IMG/VR virus record: IMGVR_UViG_3300032006_000096
Span: 1-22,495 of that record
Length of the DNA: 22,495 nucleotides
Origin: a virus
Direction: 5' to 3' (one strand)
Shown: in pieces, positions 1 through 6,857 of the stretch
Layout of the letters: every line of letters begins with the position of its first letter
How positions within the stretch are numbered: position 1 is the first letter of the stretch
Program-made: the position numbers and the translations under genes
Notes under the pieces: generated by a model
Told to the model about the DNA's origin: nothing
Database searches by the model: none
Seen by the model: the letters and a program-made list of their open reading frames with translations, nothing else

Positions 1-2
1 CT

Positions 3-131
3 CGGAAAGCTCAAGGTCACGTGCAAAACGTGTTTTACACGAGTGGGCGAGGCACCGAAGTTAGGCAGAACCTCTTGGCTTCGATGAAGGGGGCATGTGC
101 ATTGCACCGAGAACTAGACCGAGTGAACAAG
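3..131 (+). CDS. 3' end of an unidentified plus-strand gene (partial)
   Basis: One plus-strand frame is open from the window edge to a TAA at 129-131, about 42 codons, and the stop lies only 10 bases before a strong intrinsic terminator. The visible C-terminus is basic and helix-prone (a stretch reading NLLASMKGACALHRELDRVNK is its end). The other two plus frames close earlier, at 88-90 and 62-64. The frame and the terminator together suggest the tail of a real gene that enters from the left, convergent with the minus-strand late block. I do not recognise a family, and 42 codons cannot support a function. It could still be a chance open frame. Confidence 0.5.
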
Positions 132-141
132 TAAGAAACAC

Positions 142-170
142 CAGGGGGCTACGGCCCCCTTTTTTTTGCT
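142..170 (+). terminator. Rho-independent terminator (copy 1)
   Basis: GGGGGC-TAC-GGCCCCC-type hairpin followed by eight T, 10 bases after the TAA of the partial plus-strand gene. It lacks a T tract on the minus strand, so it works for plus-strand transcription. It is nearly identical to the terminator at 17996-18021, including the GCT(T/C)AATA that follows the T run. Confidence 0.88.
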
Positions 171-520
171 TAATAACTTGCACGCTGTGCCAGCTTCCGC
201 GCTACCAGTTCTTCATTCACATTTTCCCCATCCGCCCACACCGTAATAATCCACCGGCCAAACTTTCCCTGCTGATGTTGGTGGGTTTCGATTTGCACCT
301 GGGCCGCTTCACGCAATCTATTCTTGAGCCAGTCCCGCGAGGCACGGCCCGCGATCTTTTCCGGGCCACGCACTTCCGGGGCATTGATTCCCCGAAGCCG
401 CCCGGTGAGCGTGAACGTGATCCCAAAGCCAAGTGCCACCTGGCAATCCATGATCGTATCGGCATCATAGACCCGCCAGCGGGTGGCTGGGAACACCCAG
501 CGGGAATCTAATTGGCCCAT
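170..520 (-). CDS. SNase-like (thermonuclease-fold) nuclease
   Basis: 116 residues with the staphylococcal-nuclease (TNase) layout: the metal-binding DxD of YDADT (D19, D21), then RLRGINAPE carrying the catalytic arginine (R41) and glutamate (E49), then KFGRW with the second arginine (R89), and a C-terminal VNEELVARKLA helix typical of the family. The residue matching Asp40 of the S. aureus enzyme is Asn46, so one calcium ligand is altered. The family hydrolyses DNA and RNA with calcium. No signal peptide is visible, so a cytoplasmic role is likely. It is the last minus-strand gene of the block, separated from the lysis genes by a regulatory gap, so it may be transcribed separately. The start at 520 has no well-placed ribosome site (the nearest G-rich run is about 16 bases upstream), so the true start could be internal. 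In phages such enzymes could serve host DNA degradation or competitor exclusion; this is inference. Confidence 0.85.
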   Translation of the reverse strand: MGQLDSRWVFPATRWRVYDADTIMDCQVALGFGITFTLTGRLRGINAPEVRGPEKIAGRASRDWLKNRLREAAQVQIETHQHQQGKFGRWIITVWADGENVNEELVARKLAQRASY

Positions 521-537
521 AAAAATAATTATTTAAC

Positions 538-599
538 CCCCTTGACTAGTCTGCAATAATTCTATAGAATTGCTATTAGTGGAGAAGGGGCTTTTTTTT
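538..599 (+). terminator. Imperfect long hairpin with T8, terminator-like
   Basis: CCCCTT at 538-543 pairs with AAGGGG at 585-590, ACTA 545-548 with TAGT 577-580, and GCAA..TTC with GAATTGC around a TATA loop, followed by C and eight T at 592-599. It reads as an intrinsic terminator in the plus direction, yet no plus-strand gene is evident just before it. It overlaps the promoter-like site at 542-570, so one of the two readings may be coincidental. Confidence 0.45.
542..570 (+). promoter_or_regulatory. Near-consensus sigma70 promoter with palindromic -10 region
   Basis: TTGACT (542-547), 17-base spacer, TAGAAT (565-570): five of six matches at each box with ideal spacing, on the plus strand. 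The -10 is inside a perfect 14-base palindrome (558-571, AATTCTATAGAATT) that could be an operator. Transcription would start near 577 and run antisense to the small basic genes of the late operon. No convincing plus-strand gene follows. Confidence 0.45.
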
Positions 600-614
600 A
601 CATACGATCCCTTG

Positions 615-655
615 AAAAAAAAATACCTACCGATCCATTGTTCTCACGGCACTGT
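615..655 (-). terminator. Possible weak terminator at the end of the late operon
   Basis: On the minus strand a weak stem (CCTA/TAGG and CCG/CGG, interrupted) inside the end of the small basic gene is followed by nine T (615-623). The T tract is striking but the stem is poor, so this is tentative. Confidence 0.3.
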
Positions 656-812
656 AGGCCCGCCCGCCTCTGGCTTTACTCATGCCTTTGGATTCATCCC
701 GGCGGCTTTTGAGGCTTTGCGTTTTTTTCCCGTGGCGTGCGCCCAGGGATTCATCTAAACGAGCATTGTAACCTTGGGATTTCATCCGGTAAGTTTTTCC
801 GCCTTTGGGCAT
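627..812 (-). CDS. Small basic conserved phage protein
   Basis: 61 residues, strongly basic, low in hydrophobics, containing NARLDESLGARHGK and RRDESKGMSKARGGRAYSAV. Sequences with this RR-ESKG-SKA-GRAY arrangement are familiar as short uncharacterised proteins from phages and aquatic metagenomes (family memory, not searched). The start is well supported: AAGGAG lies 7 bases before the ATG and sits inside the end of the preceding small gene, so the two are probably translationally coupled. The charge suggests nucleic-acid or membrane binding, but no function is known to me. It is the last gene of the lysis cluster. A minus-strand T9 run just after its stop (615-623) may belong to a weak terminator. 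Confidence 0.7.
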   Translation of the reverse strand: MPKGGKTYRMKSQGYNARLDESLGARHGKKTQSLKSRRDESKGMSKARGGRAYSAVRTMDR

Positions 813-815
813 TTG

Positions 816-959
816 TTAACTCCTTGATTTTTTCTTCTTCTTCTTTTTAGCGGTGCTGTAGGCAATCGCCGTAGCTTGTTTGGTGGGGTAGCCTTCTGTG
901 CGTAACTTTTTTATATTCTTCCGAATGGTGGCCCCACTCGATCCTTTTTTCAACGGCAC
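816..959 (-). CDS. Small Lys-rich phage protein (47 aa, GTG start)
   Basis: A short gene starting with GTG at 959, five bases after the endolysin stop, and ending with TAA at 816-818. It begins VPLKKGSSGATIRKNIKKL and continues GYPTKQATAIAYSTAKK, then a run of lysines. This matches the common short phage protein pattern of MPLKKGxS, then an NIxxL helix, then GxPxxQAxAIA (family memory, not searched). It has no Shine-Dalgarno site of its own and is probably coupled to the endolysin gene. Its last codons contain the AAGGAG that serves the next gene. The lysine tail is encoded by an A-rich tract (AAAAAGAAGAAGAAGAAAAAA). Role unknown; a nucleic-acid or membrane contact is plausible from charge alone. 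Confidence 0.68.
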   Translation of the reverse strand: MPLKKGSSGATIRKNIKKLRTEGYPTKQATAIAYSTAKKKKKKKSRS

Positions 960-963
960 CTGT

Positions 964-1395
964 TTAGACTAACGCATCCTTGAGAGGCGTGCCACTACGC
1001 AATTTATTCCAGACGATTAATCGTGATCCCCTGGCCCGTAGATCCCAATGCACACCCCACCTATACAATCCGATCCCCCCGATCCGGGGTTCTTCACGGG
1101 CAAACTCCCGGCTGAGTGCGTGAAATTCTTCCAGGGATAAATGCGAGGGGGGATAACAATCCAGTGCCCGCCCTTTGACATGCTGGCTGGTTTTCACGCC
1201 CCCGATACGCTTGTTGTGGGCTGCTGTGCGGTAGGCTGACCCAATCCGTATAGGTTTGCCCCCCAGACACTCCCGGTAGGCTTCAAACACCGCTGCAAGC
1301 CGTCTAGCACGGCTTTCCCACGCAGCCGGGTAGGGCGTGCCATCTTTGCACCCAAGTTCAGCCCAGGAAAGGTGTGGGCTAAGTTTCGCTTTCAC
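964..1395 (-). CDS. M15-family peptidase endolysin
   Basis: 143 residues matching the Peptidase_M15 fold (D-Ala-D-Ala carboxypeptidase / L-Ala-D-Glu endopeptidase-like). Visible hallmarks are SAYRTAAHN, then SQHVKGRALD with zinc ligands H72 and D79, and GVHWDLR with H116 as third ligand. Members cleave peptide stems of peptidoglycan and serve phages as lysis enzymes. There is no signal peptide or SAR-type transmembrane start, so export should need a holin, which fits the three small membrane-associated genes directly upstream. It starts with GTG at 1395, overlapping the end of the 121-residue gene by 17 bases, so the two are coupled. Length is typical for a single-domain phage M15 enzyme. Confidence 0.9.
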   Translation of the reverse strand: MKAKLSPHLSWAELGCKDGTPYPAAWESRARRLAAVFEAYRECLGGKPIRIGSAYRTAAHNKRIGGVKTSQHVKGRALDCYPPSHLSLEEFHALSREFAREEPRIGGIGLYRWGVHWDLRARGSRLIVWNKLRSGTPLKDALV

Positions 1396-1744
1396 TCGCT
1401 TTCCGTTTCTGCTGGATATCTTCTACCAAGACTGCCAAATGTGCGTGGGCATTTCTCAGGGCCACTTCTGCATCGATCACAGAACCTACGGCTGATGCCA
1501 CCAGCGGATCAGAGGCCAGATCCTTGGCAGCGGCTTCTTCTCCGACTGTCAGCAAACTGCCGACCATATCAATCGCCCGCTGGCGTTTTTCCTGCGATCC
1601 TTTATTGGTTACAAAATTTTCAATGATAACTACAGAACTACTAATAGCCTTGAGAATGGCCCCCACTGGCCCCCCAGCCACAGGTGCCAGAATTGGTGCA
1701 ATGGACGTAAACAGCCCGGTAATTTTTGACCAGTTAATTCCCAT
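1379..1744 (-). CDS. Probable membrane-associated lysis-cassette protein
   Basis: 121 residues. The N-terminal third is hydrophobic and glycine/proline/alanine rich (LFTSIAPILAPVAGGPVGAI), able to form one or two short membrane or amphipathic segments. The remainder is helical and charged, ending in QQKRKASESET. The ATG at 1744 is preceded by AGGGGGA at good spacing. It lies between a small membrane protein and the endolysin and overlaps the latter, so a holin or holin-partner role is the natural inference, though I recognise no named family. It could instead be a small virion or ejection protein, since similar glycine-rich N-termini occur there. Confidence 0.62.
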   Translation of the reverse strand: MGINWSKITGLFTSIAPILAPVAGGPVGAILKAISSSVVIIENFVTNKGSQEKRQRAIDMVGSLLTVGEEAAAKDLASDPLVASAVGSVIDAEVALRNAHAHLAVLVEDIQQKRKASESET

Positions 1745-1760
1745 TCATTCCCCCTGAATC

Positions 1761-1985
1761 TTAATTTGGCATTTTTCGGCGTTGGTACTCTGACCAACTG
1801 CCCAACAGCAAAAACATCAGTACGTCATGCCCTGCTTCATCATCCCAGGCAAAATCATACGAACTATTAGTCATGAAACTAATGAAGACAATAAAGATCA
1901 AAATAACAAGAAGCCGCGTGATGGTGCCCAGAAGATTCCACACCGGATGTTTCGCATCGGCCAAAATTAACAGGTAGTTAGTCAT
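1761..1985 (-). CDS. Small transmembrane protein, possible holin
   Basis: 74 residues with one strong central transmembrane segment (LLVILIFIVFISFM, residues about 26-39) and a second, weaker hydrophobic stretch near the C-terminus (VLMFLLLG), with acidic residues between. The ATG at 1985 overlaps the end of the preceding gene by eight bases, so translation is coupled. Small size, one or two membrane segments and the place next to an XhlA-like protein and an M15 endolysin fit a holin or antiholin. No family-specific motif is visible. Confidence 0.65.
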   Translation of the reverse strand: MTNYLLILADAKHPVWNLLGTITRLLVILIFIVFISFMTNSSYDFAWDDEAGHDVLMFLLLGSWSEYQRRKMPN

Positions 1986-2211
1986 GCAATCCCAGATACC
2001 CCAACACGCCGCTGATCACAGCAGATACGCCTACACTCCATTTCGTAGCTACGCTGCGGGCCGCGAGGAGTTCCCGGTCTTCCCGGTCTGCCATAATCGC
2101 TACCTGGGTTTCCAGTTTGGTGACATCGGTATGAAGTTGATCAAGTTTCCTGGTATGTTCATCCATTTTAGAAATCACGAGCTTCTGCATTTCGCTCCAC
2201 TCGCCGTTCAT
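1978..2211 (-). CDS. XhlA/holin-like protein: coiled coil plus C-terminal membrane segment
   Basis: 77 residues. The first 50 form a heptad-like helix (QKLVISKMDEHTRKLDQLHT and on through DVTKLETQVAIM), followed by a basic patch and a C-terminal hydrophobic helix (WSVGVSAVISGVLGYLGL). This arrangement matches haemolysin XhlA-type proteins of phage lysis cassettes, in which a coiled-coil head precedes one membrane anchor. The ATG follows the stop of the glycosidase gene by two bases. The architecture is clear; the lysis role is inferred from neighbours. It could also be a spanin-like or signal-tuning protein. Confidence 0.68.
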   Translation of the reverse strand: MNGEWSEMQKLVISKMDEHTRKLDQLHTDVTKLETQVAIMADREDRELLAARSVATKWSVGVSAVISGVLGYLGLHD

Positions 2212-2213
2212 GA

Positions 2214-3668
2214 TCAGACACTCCCCACCACAAGAAATGCACTACCGTCAGCTTCCTGCAACGTCACTGGCCCCGGCCCGGTGTACACGGTATCTCCTGT
2301 GCGTAAACTGAACACCGTGATACTGGTGTGCGGTTCCTGCAACGTCACCTTCTTTTTAACTCCAGTCAGAGACATGACAAACCGATCACCGTTCACGGCA
2401 GCAAACGCCCGTGAGACTCCATGATCGATGTTTTCAAAACTCCAATGCTGATCAATTAGCGACGGGTACGGATGCGGCCCCCCATCGCCCACGCGGGTCT
2501 GTTGCCAGTTTACAAGATCCCCAGGCACATGCGGGAGTACTGCGCGGCATGTTGACTGGAACGCCTGGGCATTTTCAACAGCCGCATATTCTTCATCGGG
2601 ATGCACACCAGCATTATCGTGATGCGTTGACCATCCACAGCCCGCGACAAACGCCGTCACCAATGCGGCCACAGGCACAGCAACATCCTGCCGCCCGCCC
2701 GCCGCTTTATCCCATCGTTGGTGTTCATTGTCCACATACGGCCCGGAAGGGCATCCCGTAATGTTGTGGCGGGCGTGCCACGGTTGCCGTACCCACCGCC
2801 AATTTCCTTCTTCCGTATTTTGCTTTCTGGGGAAATGGATCGTGGTGCAATTAGCTACACTTCCGTTATACAACTCTCCGAGTTCCGCTTTCATGTCTTC
2901 CCAGGATTCTGCGGCGGGGGCCGATAAAGCCAGCGGCACGGTGTCACAGTACGCCCGGATCACTTCAGCGGCCCGCCGCACATCCTGTGGACTCACAGCA
3001 TTATCCGAGTGGTTAAACTCGTTAGCGATTTCAAGAAGGCCAATGTACTGCCGATTTTCCTGGGCAATTAATCCCCACTGCTTGGCGTGTTCTTCTAAAT
3101 TGTCGATTAAAAAACGGCGAGTAAATAAGGTTACTTCACTACGTAGCCCAAGTTCTCCCAGGCGTTCCACGGTGCGCTGCATGATTTCAAAATAGTGGGG
3201 GGTGTGCCGAGGGTCTAACCCCCCCGGCCAATCGTGACTGGCAAACCAGCGGCACGCGGTGAACCCGGCACCCACCGCATATTCCGCCATGCGTTCTAAT
3301 CGCCCCGGATCATGGTCTAAGGCCCACGGTGCCCAGAATGCACTGATGGATGCCACCGGCCAACAGCCATGATCATCCCGAAATGCACGGCCCGCGATCC
3401 TGATATCTCCCGTGATCGGGCGGGTAGCCCCCAGCGTAATCGGGGGCTGGATGGCTTCCACAATACTGGACAGTGCGCCATAGCGATCCTGTTCCCAGAT
3501 AGCCCGCCACTTGGCCTGGTTGATCACACCCTGCACATCGGTACGCCCCACGGCATCACAGCGTGACCGGATGGCTTGATCAAACAAGTGTTCATCCGTC
3601 ACCAACAATAGATAAGCGGAATCGGTGTGGGCGTTTTTAACCCACCAGCCATACTCTGGTTTATTCAC
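2214..3668 (-). CDS. Glycoside hydrolase, clan GH-A-like TIM barrel (tail-associated?)
   Basis: 484 residues. After about 90 residues, alternating strands and helices suggest a (beta/alpha)8 barrel. Clan GH-A features are LLEIANEFNHS, with an Asn-Glu pair (N216-E217) where the acid/base lies at the end of strand 4, and GPYVDNEHQRW, with E315 placed as the possible strand-7 nucleophile; TTIHFPR would be strand 6. The C-terminal 80 residues look beta-rich (DRFVMSL, TSITVFSL, GPVTLQEADGSAFLVVG), like the beta-sandwich that often follows such barrels. No signal peptide. It lies between tail-fibre and lysis genes, so it is probably a virion-borne enzyme that trims host surface polysaccharide, though a released enzyme is possible. 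The family within GH-A and the substrate cannot be read from sequence alone. Confidence 0.75.
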   Translation of the reverse strand: MNKPEYGWWVKNAHTDSAYLLLVTDEHLFDQAIRSRCDAVGRTDVQGVINQAKWRAIWEQDRYGALSSIVEAIQPPITLGATRPITGDIRIAGRAFRDDHGCWPVASISAFWAPWALDHDPGRLERMAEYAVGAGFTACRWFASHDWPGGLDPRHTPHYFEIMQRTVERLGELGLRSEVTLFTRRFLIDNLEEHAKQWGLIAQENRQYIGLLEIANEFNHSDNAVSPQDVRRAAEVIRAYCDTVPLALSAPAAESWEDMKAELGELYNGSVANCTTIHFPRKQNTEEGNWRWVRQPWHARHNITGCPSGPYVDNEHQRWDKAAGGRQDVAVPVAALVTAFVAGCGWSTHHDNAGVHPDEEYAAVENAQAFQSTCRAVLPHVPGDLVNWQQTRVGDGGPHPYPSLIDQHWSFENIDHGVSRAFAAVNGDRFVMSLTGVKKKVTLQEPHTSITVFSLRTGDTVYTGPGPVTLQEADGSAFLVVGSV

Positions 3669-3680
3669 ACTAAACCCACA

Positions 3681-4031
3681 TCAATCATTGTGCAGACTCT
3701 GCTTCATGTTCTCAATCATTGAATCATGCAGACTTTGTTTCTGTGCATCAGTCGGTGGTGAACCAGTCGTAACTTCAAACACGGCGTAACTGGCAGCTAA
3801 GGCTTCTTCTGTAACACGGCTTTCTGCGTCCAGATCAATACTGACCTCTGCGTCTAGAAATTCTTGTTTCCAGCCTTCAATGGTTTCTGTTGATGGGGGA
3901 TCACCTGGGCCTTCCCATGACCCTTCTCGTAGAACGCCATCCATTCCCGCCCCGTCAACGATACACTTCGCACCGGGAACTTTCCACGTAATGACATTCT
4001 GCGTGTTATGGAACAACTCGTTTAAGTGCAT
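3681..4031 (-). CDS. Hypothetical protein after the tail fibre
   Basis: 116 residues, acidic. It begins with a beta-like part (NVITWKVPGAKCIVDGAGMDG), then a helical, acidic C-terminal half ending in two similar short pieces (QKQSLHDS and MKQSLHND). Its ATG shares one base with the fibre stop (TGATG), so it is translated with the fibre gene. Position suggests a fibre chaperone or tail accessory protein, but no family is recognised. Confidence 0.6.
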   Translation of the reverse strand: MHLNELFHNTQNVITWKVPGAKCIVDGAGMDGVLREGSWEGPGDPPSTETIEGWKQEFLDAEVSIDLDAESRVTEEALAASYAVFEVTTGSPPTDAQKQSLHDSMIENMKQSLHND

Positions 4032-5209
4032 CAGACTTCTACCTCCATCAACGTGATTGATCCCCGACCGTTGCCAAGCATACAGTAGGTATTTGACGCA
4101 TTACTGACATTTGAAAATTCCACCGTATATGTCAACTCCGAAGTGGTTGTTGGGTCATCAAGAAACTGGAAAGAAGCGGAGCCAATATAGTTCGTTCCCG
4201 TTGCTGCGGTATTCGCACCCGTCTGCAAGAAATTCCCGCCGCTAACAGTCGTAGTTGCGCCACCTGAGATTGCCCGCTGAATGCGAACTGCAATACTCGT
4301 ATTTCCAGACTTTCCAAGACCACCAATATCTACCATCACCAGACACTTGTTGTCCGAGTCAGCTAAGGTGATGGTGTCAAGGACGTTCGTTGTTGCAAAC
4401 GTCGATGATGTCGATCCAACCTGTGCGGTGTACGCAAAATTATGAACTTGGAGAATCTTCCCGCCAGCAGCAGCAGCAGCCCACGCTACATCCGTACCAT
4501 CAGATGTGAGAACCGTATTTGCACCCCCGACGGCCAACCTCGTGCCGGTCACGGTACCACTACTGCTGTATAACAGATCACCCCGAGTGGTAAGGGGGCT
4601 TTGTTCTGCAAATGTCGGAGCAGCAGCCCAGGTTGCGTCTGTGGCATCTGACTTCAGATAGGTGTTTGCTGACCCAATAGCCAACCGCGCACCGGTCACT
4701 GTGCCGGACGTTGCGACTAGGGTATCCCCCCTAGTAGTGAGTGGGGAAAGATCCGCAAAAGTTTGCGATTCACTAAATGAAGTAAATGGCCGCCAGTTTG
4801 TTCCGTCATACACAAGAGAATACGTATGGTATTCCTCAGAAAGGGTAACGTCGGCCCCTATATTTAAATTGTCAGATCCGCTTGTGCCGTTTTTTAGCAC
4901 AACTGTTCTTGCCCCACTCTCTGGGCGAACATGCAACACAAAGCCAGCAGCAACATTGGTTCCAGCGGTAATCGTGTCCAGGTCATCCGTTCCCGCATCA
5001 CTCTGGGTATCGATCTTGTGGTAGTTCTGTGTGACCGTGACCACGCCAGACGCAATGGTGAGTTCTGTGGCATCGGTAAATTCCAACTGACCGGAATCAT
5101 TAATGGCCGTTTTTAAAACGTCTAAATTGGCCTTCAATTGGCTGTTCATTAAACTGGCCGTCACTAATTCCCCGCTACTCCAAGTCCGAGGGGTTTCCCA
5201 TGCACACAT
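4031..5209 (-). CDS. Tail fibre with tandem repeats
   Basis: 392 residues. The N-terminus (WETPRTWSSGELVTASLMNS) is of the type seen at the virion-attachment end of phage fibre proteins: a short W-x-P-T-W segment then an 'LN/LMNsqlk-N' helix. Residues about 150-198 and 199-247 are two tandem 49-residue repeats built on F-A-x-x-SPLTTRGD-x-L...SGTVTG-x-RLA-x-G-x-ANT-x-L-x-SD-x-TD-x-x-WAAA, typical of trimeric fibre shafts. The last 140 residues are beta-rich and probably form the receptor-binding head. Start is supported by AAGGAG 8-9 bases before ATG. It sits right after the tail-tip gene, as fibres do. Receptor unknown. Confidence 0.82.
   Translation of the reverse strand: MCAWETPRTWSSGELVTASLMNSQLKANLDVLKTAINDSGQLEFTDATELTIASGVVTVTQNYHKIDTQSDAGTDDLDTITAGTNVAAGFVLHVRPESGARTVVLKNGTSGSDNLNIGADVTLSEEYHTYSLVYDGTNWRPFTSFSESQTFADLSPLTTRGDTLVATSGTVTGARLAIGSANTYLKSDATDATWAAAPTFAEQSPLTTRGDLLYSSSGTVTGTRLAVGGANTVLTSDGTDVAWAAAAAGGKILQVHNFAYTAQVGSTSSTFATTNVLDTITLADSDNKCLVMVDIGGLGKSGNTSIAVRIQRAISGGATTTVSGGNFLQTGANTAATGTNYIGSASFQFLDDPTTTSELTYTVEFSNVSNASNTYCMLGNGRGSITLMEVEV
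4469..4762 (-). repeat. Two tandem 147-base repeats in the fibre gene
   Basis: Copies at 4616-4762 and 4469-4615 encode the 49-residue fibre repeats. Identity is high in SPLTTRGD, SGTVTG and WAAA and lower between them, so this is an old in-frame duplication kept by selection. Confidence 0.8.
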
Positions 5210-5236
5210 ACGCTTAACTCCTTTACTTACAACAAC

Positions 5237-6856
5237 TTACGCAAAACCTAAATTCGTGTTGACATCCAACTGCGACGTATTCAAGACCCACGCAGCCTGG
5301 GCACTCGCGGGCTGTAACACCCACGAAGTGGAAATGGTGCTACCTTTGGAAATCGTCATACGCACACCATTGATGAAATACCCAATGGTGGCCCCGCCTG
5401 TTCCGGTAGTCGCTATCCCTGTCATAGCCTCGCTGAAGGAAATAAGGCTTCCCGGCTCCAGAGCAAGACTTTTTTCCATGTTATAGGCCGAGTCATTACT
5501 ACTAATGGAAAATTCTTGGATGACATAGCGGGCATCTTTATAGATGTTTAATAACCAGTTGGCAATCTCATTGCCGTATTCCCCTGCCCTGGATTCATAG
5601 ATCATATCTACCCGTTTATCAATTTCCCCATACTTAGAAGAACTCACCGCATTGGTTGCACTCATCACCGTTTCTGACACATCCCGCACTGCCGTGCCGC
5701 GTATTTGCAGCGTAGTTAAGTATGCGGTAACCAAGGCATTATTGGTAATGGTTAATTCACAAGAGTTTGCGGCTTCCGTACTAACTGTTAAAACAATATC
5801 TGATGTGAGGTTAGTGCCACTGGCATCACTGGCACTATTGGCGATGTAATCAGATCCACTCACCGGGGGTACAAGAGATTCAGCCGCGACCCGGTAAGCA
5901 TTAATGCTGGATTCTTTAAACGGACAATTGATCGTAATGGTTTGCCCTGCGGGAATTTCAGGGGAAGCATTCGTAGACGTTAATTCAAATAACACCGAAA
6001 CACTGCCATCTGTCGTACGGGGATGCACCACCACGTAAATCCGGTTAATTAAATCTTCACGGTTCCGGGTGGCTACCAGTTCCACCATCGTATTATCAAA
6101 AGTAGCGGCGGGCGTAACCGTCTTGGGGCGTGCGTGGCGATCTTCAAACGTGAGAATGCCGCCTTTATACGCCGTGCCGCCCTTGACGTAACAGTAGCCC
6201 AATTCACTAAGGGTGCAATCGGCAATGGCCCGGAGAACAGTGGTCTGGGCATCCAGTAAATTATCAAAGGCCACTTTAAACGTGCTTTGGCCTTCCGCCA
6301 GTGAAGTAGAGTCTGGTTCCCGTGAAACCGAATTGGTCACGAGCGTATCGATCAGTTCATCGGCCCGTTTATTTTCCTGGATAGTCACGTTCCGCACCCG
6401 CGCACGGGCTAAATCATCCATGAAATCCACCGCAGTGACACGGACGGCTTGCGTACGATACTGCCCCGCAAGGGGTTCTATCCCGATGACGGTGCCGTTA
6501 AATTTATAGTAGGTAGTGCCGTCATAGGTGATCTTTAACCAGACAGGCACGCCGATATCCCACCCGGCGATGGCGTTGGTGTGGCCCGGACTAAACGCCC
6601 CCTGCGCCCCAGCGGAATTGTTTGCCATGTTGTTCAGCGTAAACGTGAGTGTACCGGTGGATGCGATCCGATCCGTAGGCCCAGTACCCTGGATGCCATA
6701 CTCTAATTGCACATCTTCAGTTATCCGCACATCAGGGGTTAAGTCTCTTGAGGCTCCCCCTACAATGGCGGAATCCAGTTCTGACAACCCCACCACACCC
6801 AGATACCAGCCCCCAAGTGCCCCGGCTTCGATAGCAACTGTTGCGGCTACACCCAT
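5237..6856 (-). CDS. Tail-tip / baseplate hub-like protein
   Basis: 539 residues, starting one base after the tape-measure stop. The N-terminal 160 residues are beta-rich (VRITEDVQLEYGIQ, TGTLTFTLNN, GVPVWLKITYDGTTYYKFNG, VRVTAVDFMDDLA), like the first domain of hub or gp27-type tail-tip proteins, where an input field such as 'rfnGtv' and 'v.a.D.m..L' is typical. A middle part (about 285-395) looks like an inserted beta-sandwich. The C-terminal part (EYGNEIANWLLNIYKDARYVIQEFSIS) resembles the second barrel of hub proteins. Place directly after the tape measure supports a role in closing the tail tip and joining the fibre. Exact identity (Dit-like or Tal-like) is uncertain. Confidence 0.72.
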   Translation of the reverse strand: MGVAATVAIEAGALGGWYLGVVGLSELDSAIVGGASRDLTPDVRITEDVQLEYGIQGTGPTDRIASTGTLTFTLNNMANNSAGAQGAFSPGHTNAIAGWDIGVPVWLKITYDGTTYYKFNGTVIGIEPLAGQYRTQAVRVTAVDFMDDLARARVRNVTIQENKRADELIDTLVTNSVSREPDSTSLAEGQSTFKVAFDNLLDAQTTVLRAIADCTLSELGYCYVKGGTAYKGGILTFEDRHARPKTVTPAATFDNTMVELVATRNREDLINRIYVVVHPRTTDGSVSVLFELTSTNASPEIPAGQTITINCPFKESSINAYRVAAESLVPPVSGSDYIANSASDASGTNLTSDIVLTVSTEAANSCELTITNNALVTAYLTTLQIRGTAVRDVSETVMSATNAVSSSKYGEIDKRVDMIYESRAGEYGNEIANWLLNIYKDARYVIQEFSISSNDSAYNMEKSLALEPGSLISFSEAMTGIATTGTGGATIGYFINGVRMTISKGSTISTSWVLQPASAQAAWVLNTSQLDVNTNLGFA

Positions 6857-6857
6857 G

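Noticed and set aside
95-511. 138-residue plus-strand frame over the nuclease gene
   Set aside because: It runs through the T8 terminator and lies opposite an SNase gene with clear catalytic motifs.
570-758. 62-residue plus-strand frame after the promoter at 542-570
   Set aside because: No good start codon or ribosome site, and most of it is the complement of the small basic gene; the promoter may drive a non-coding RNA instead.
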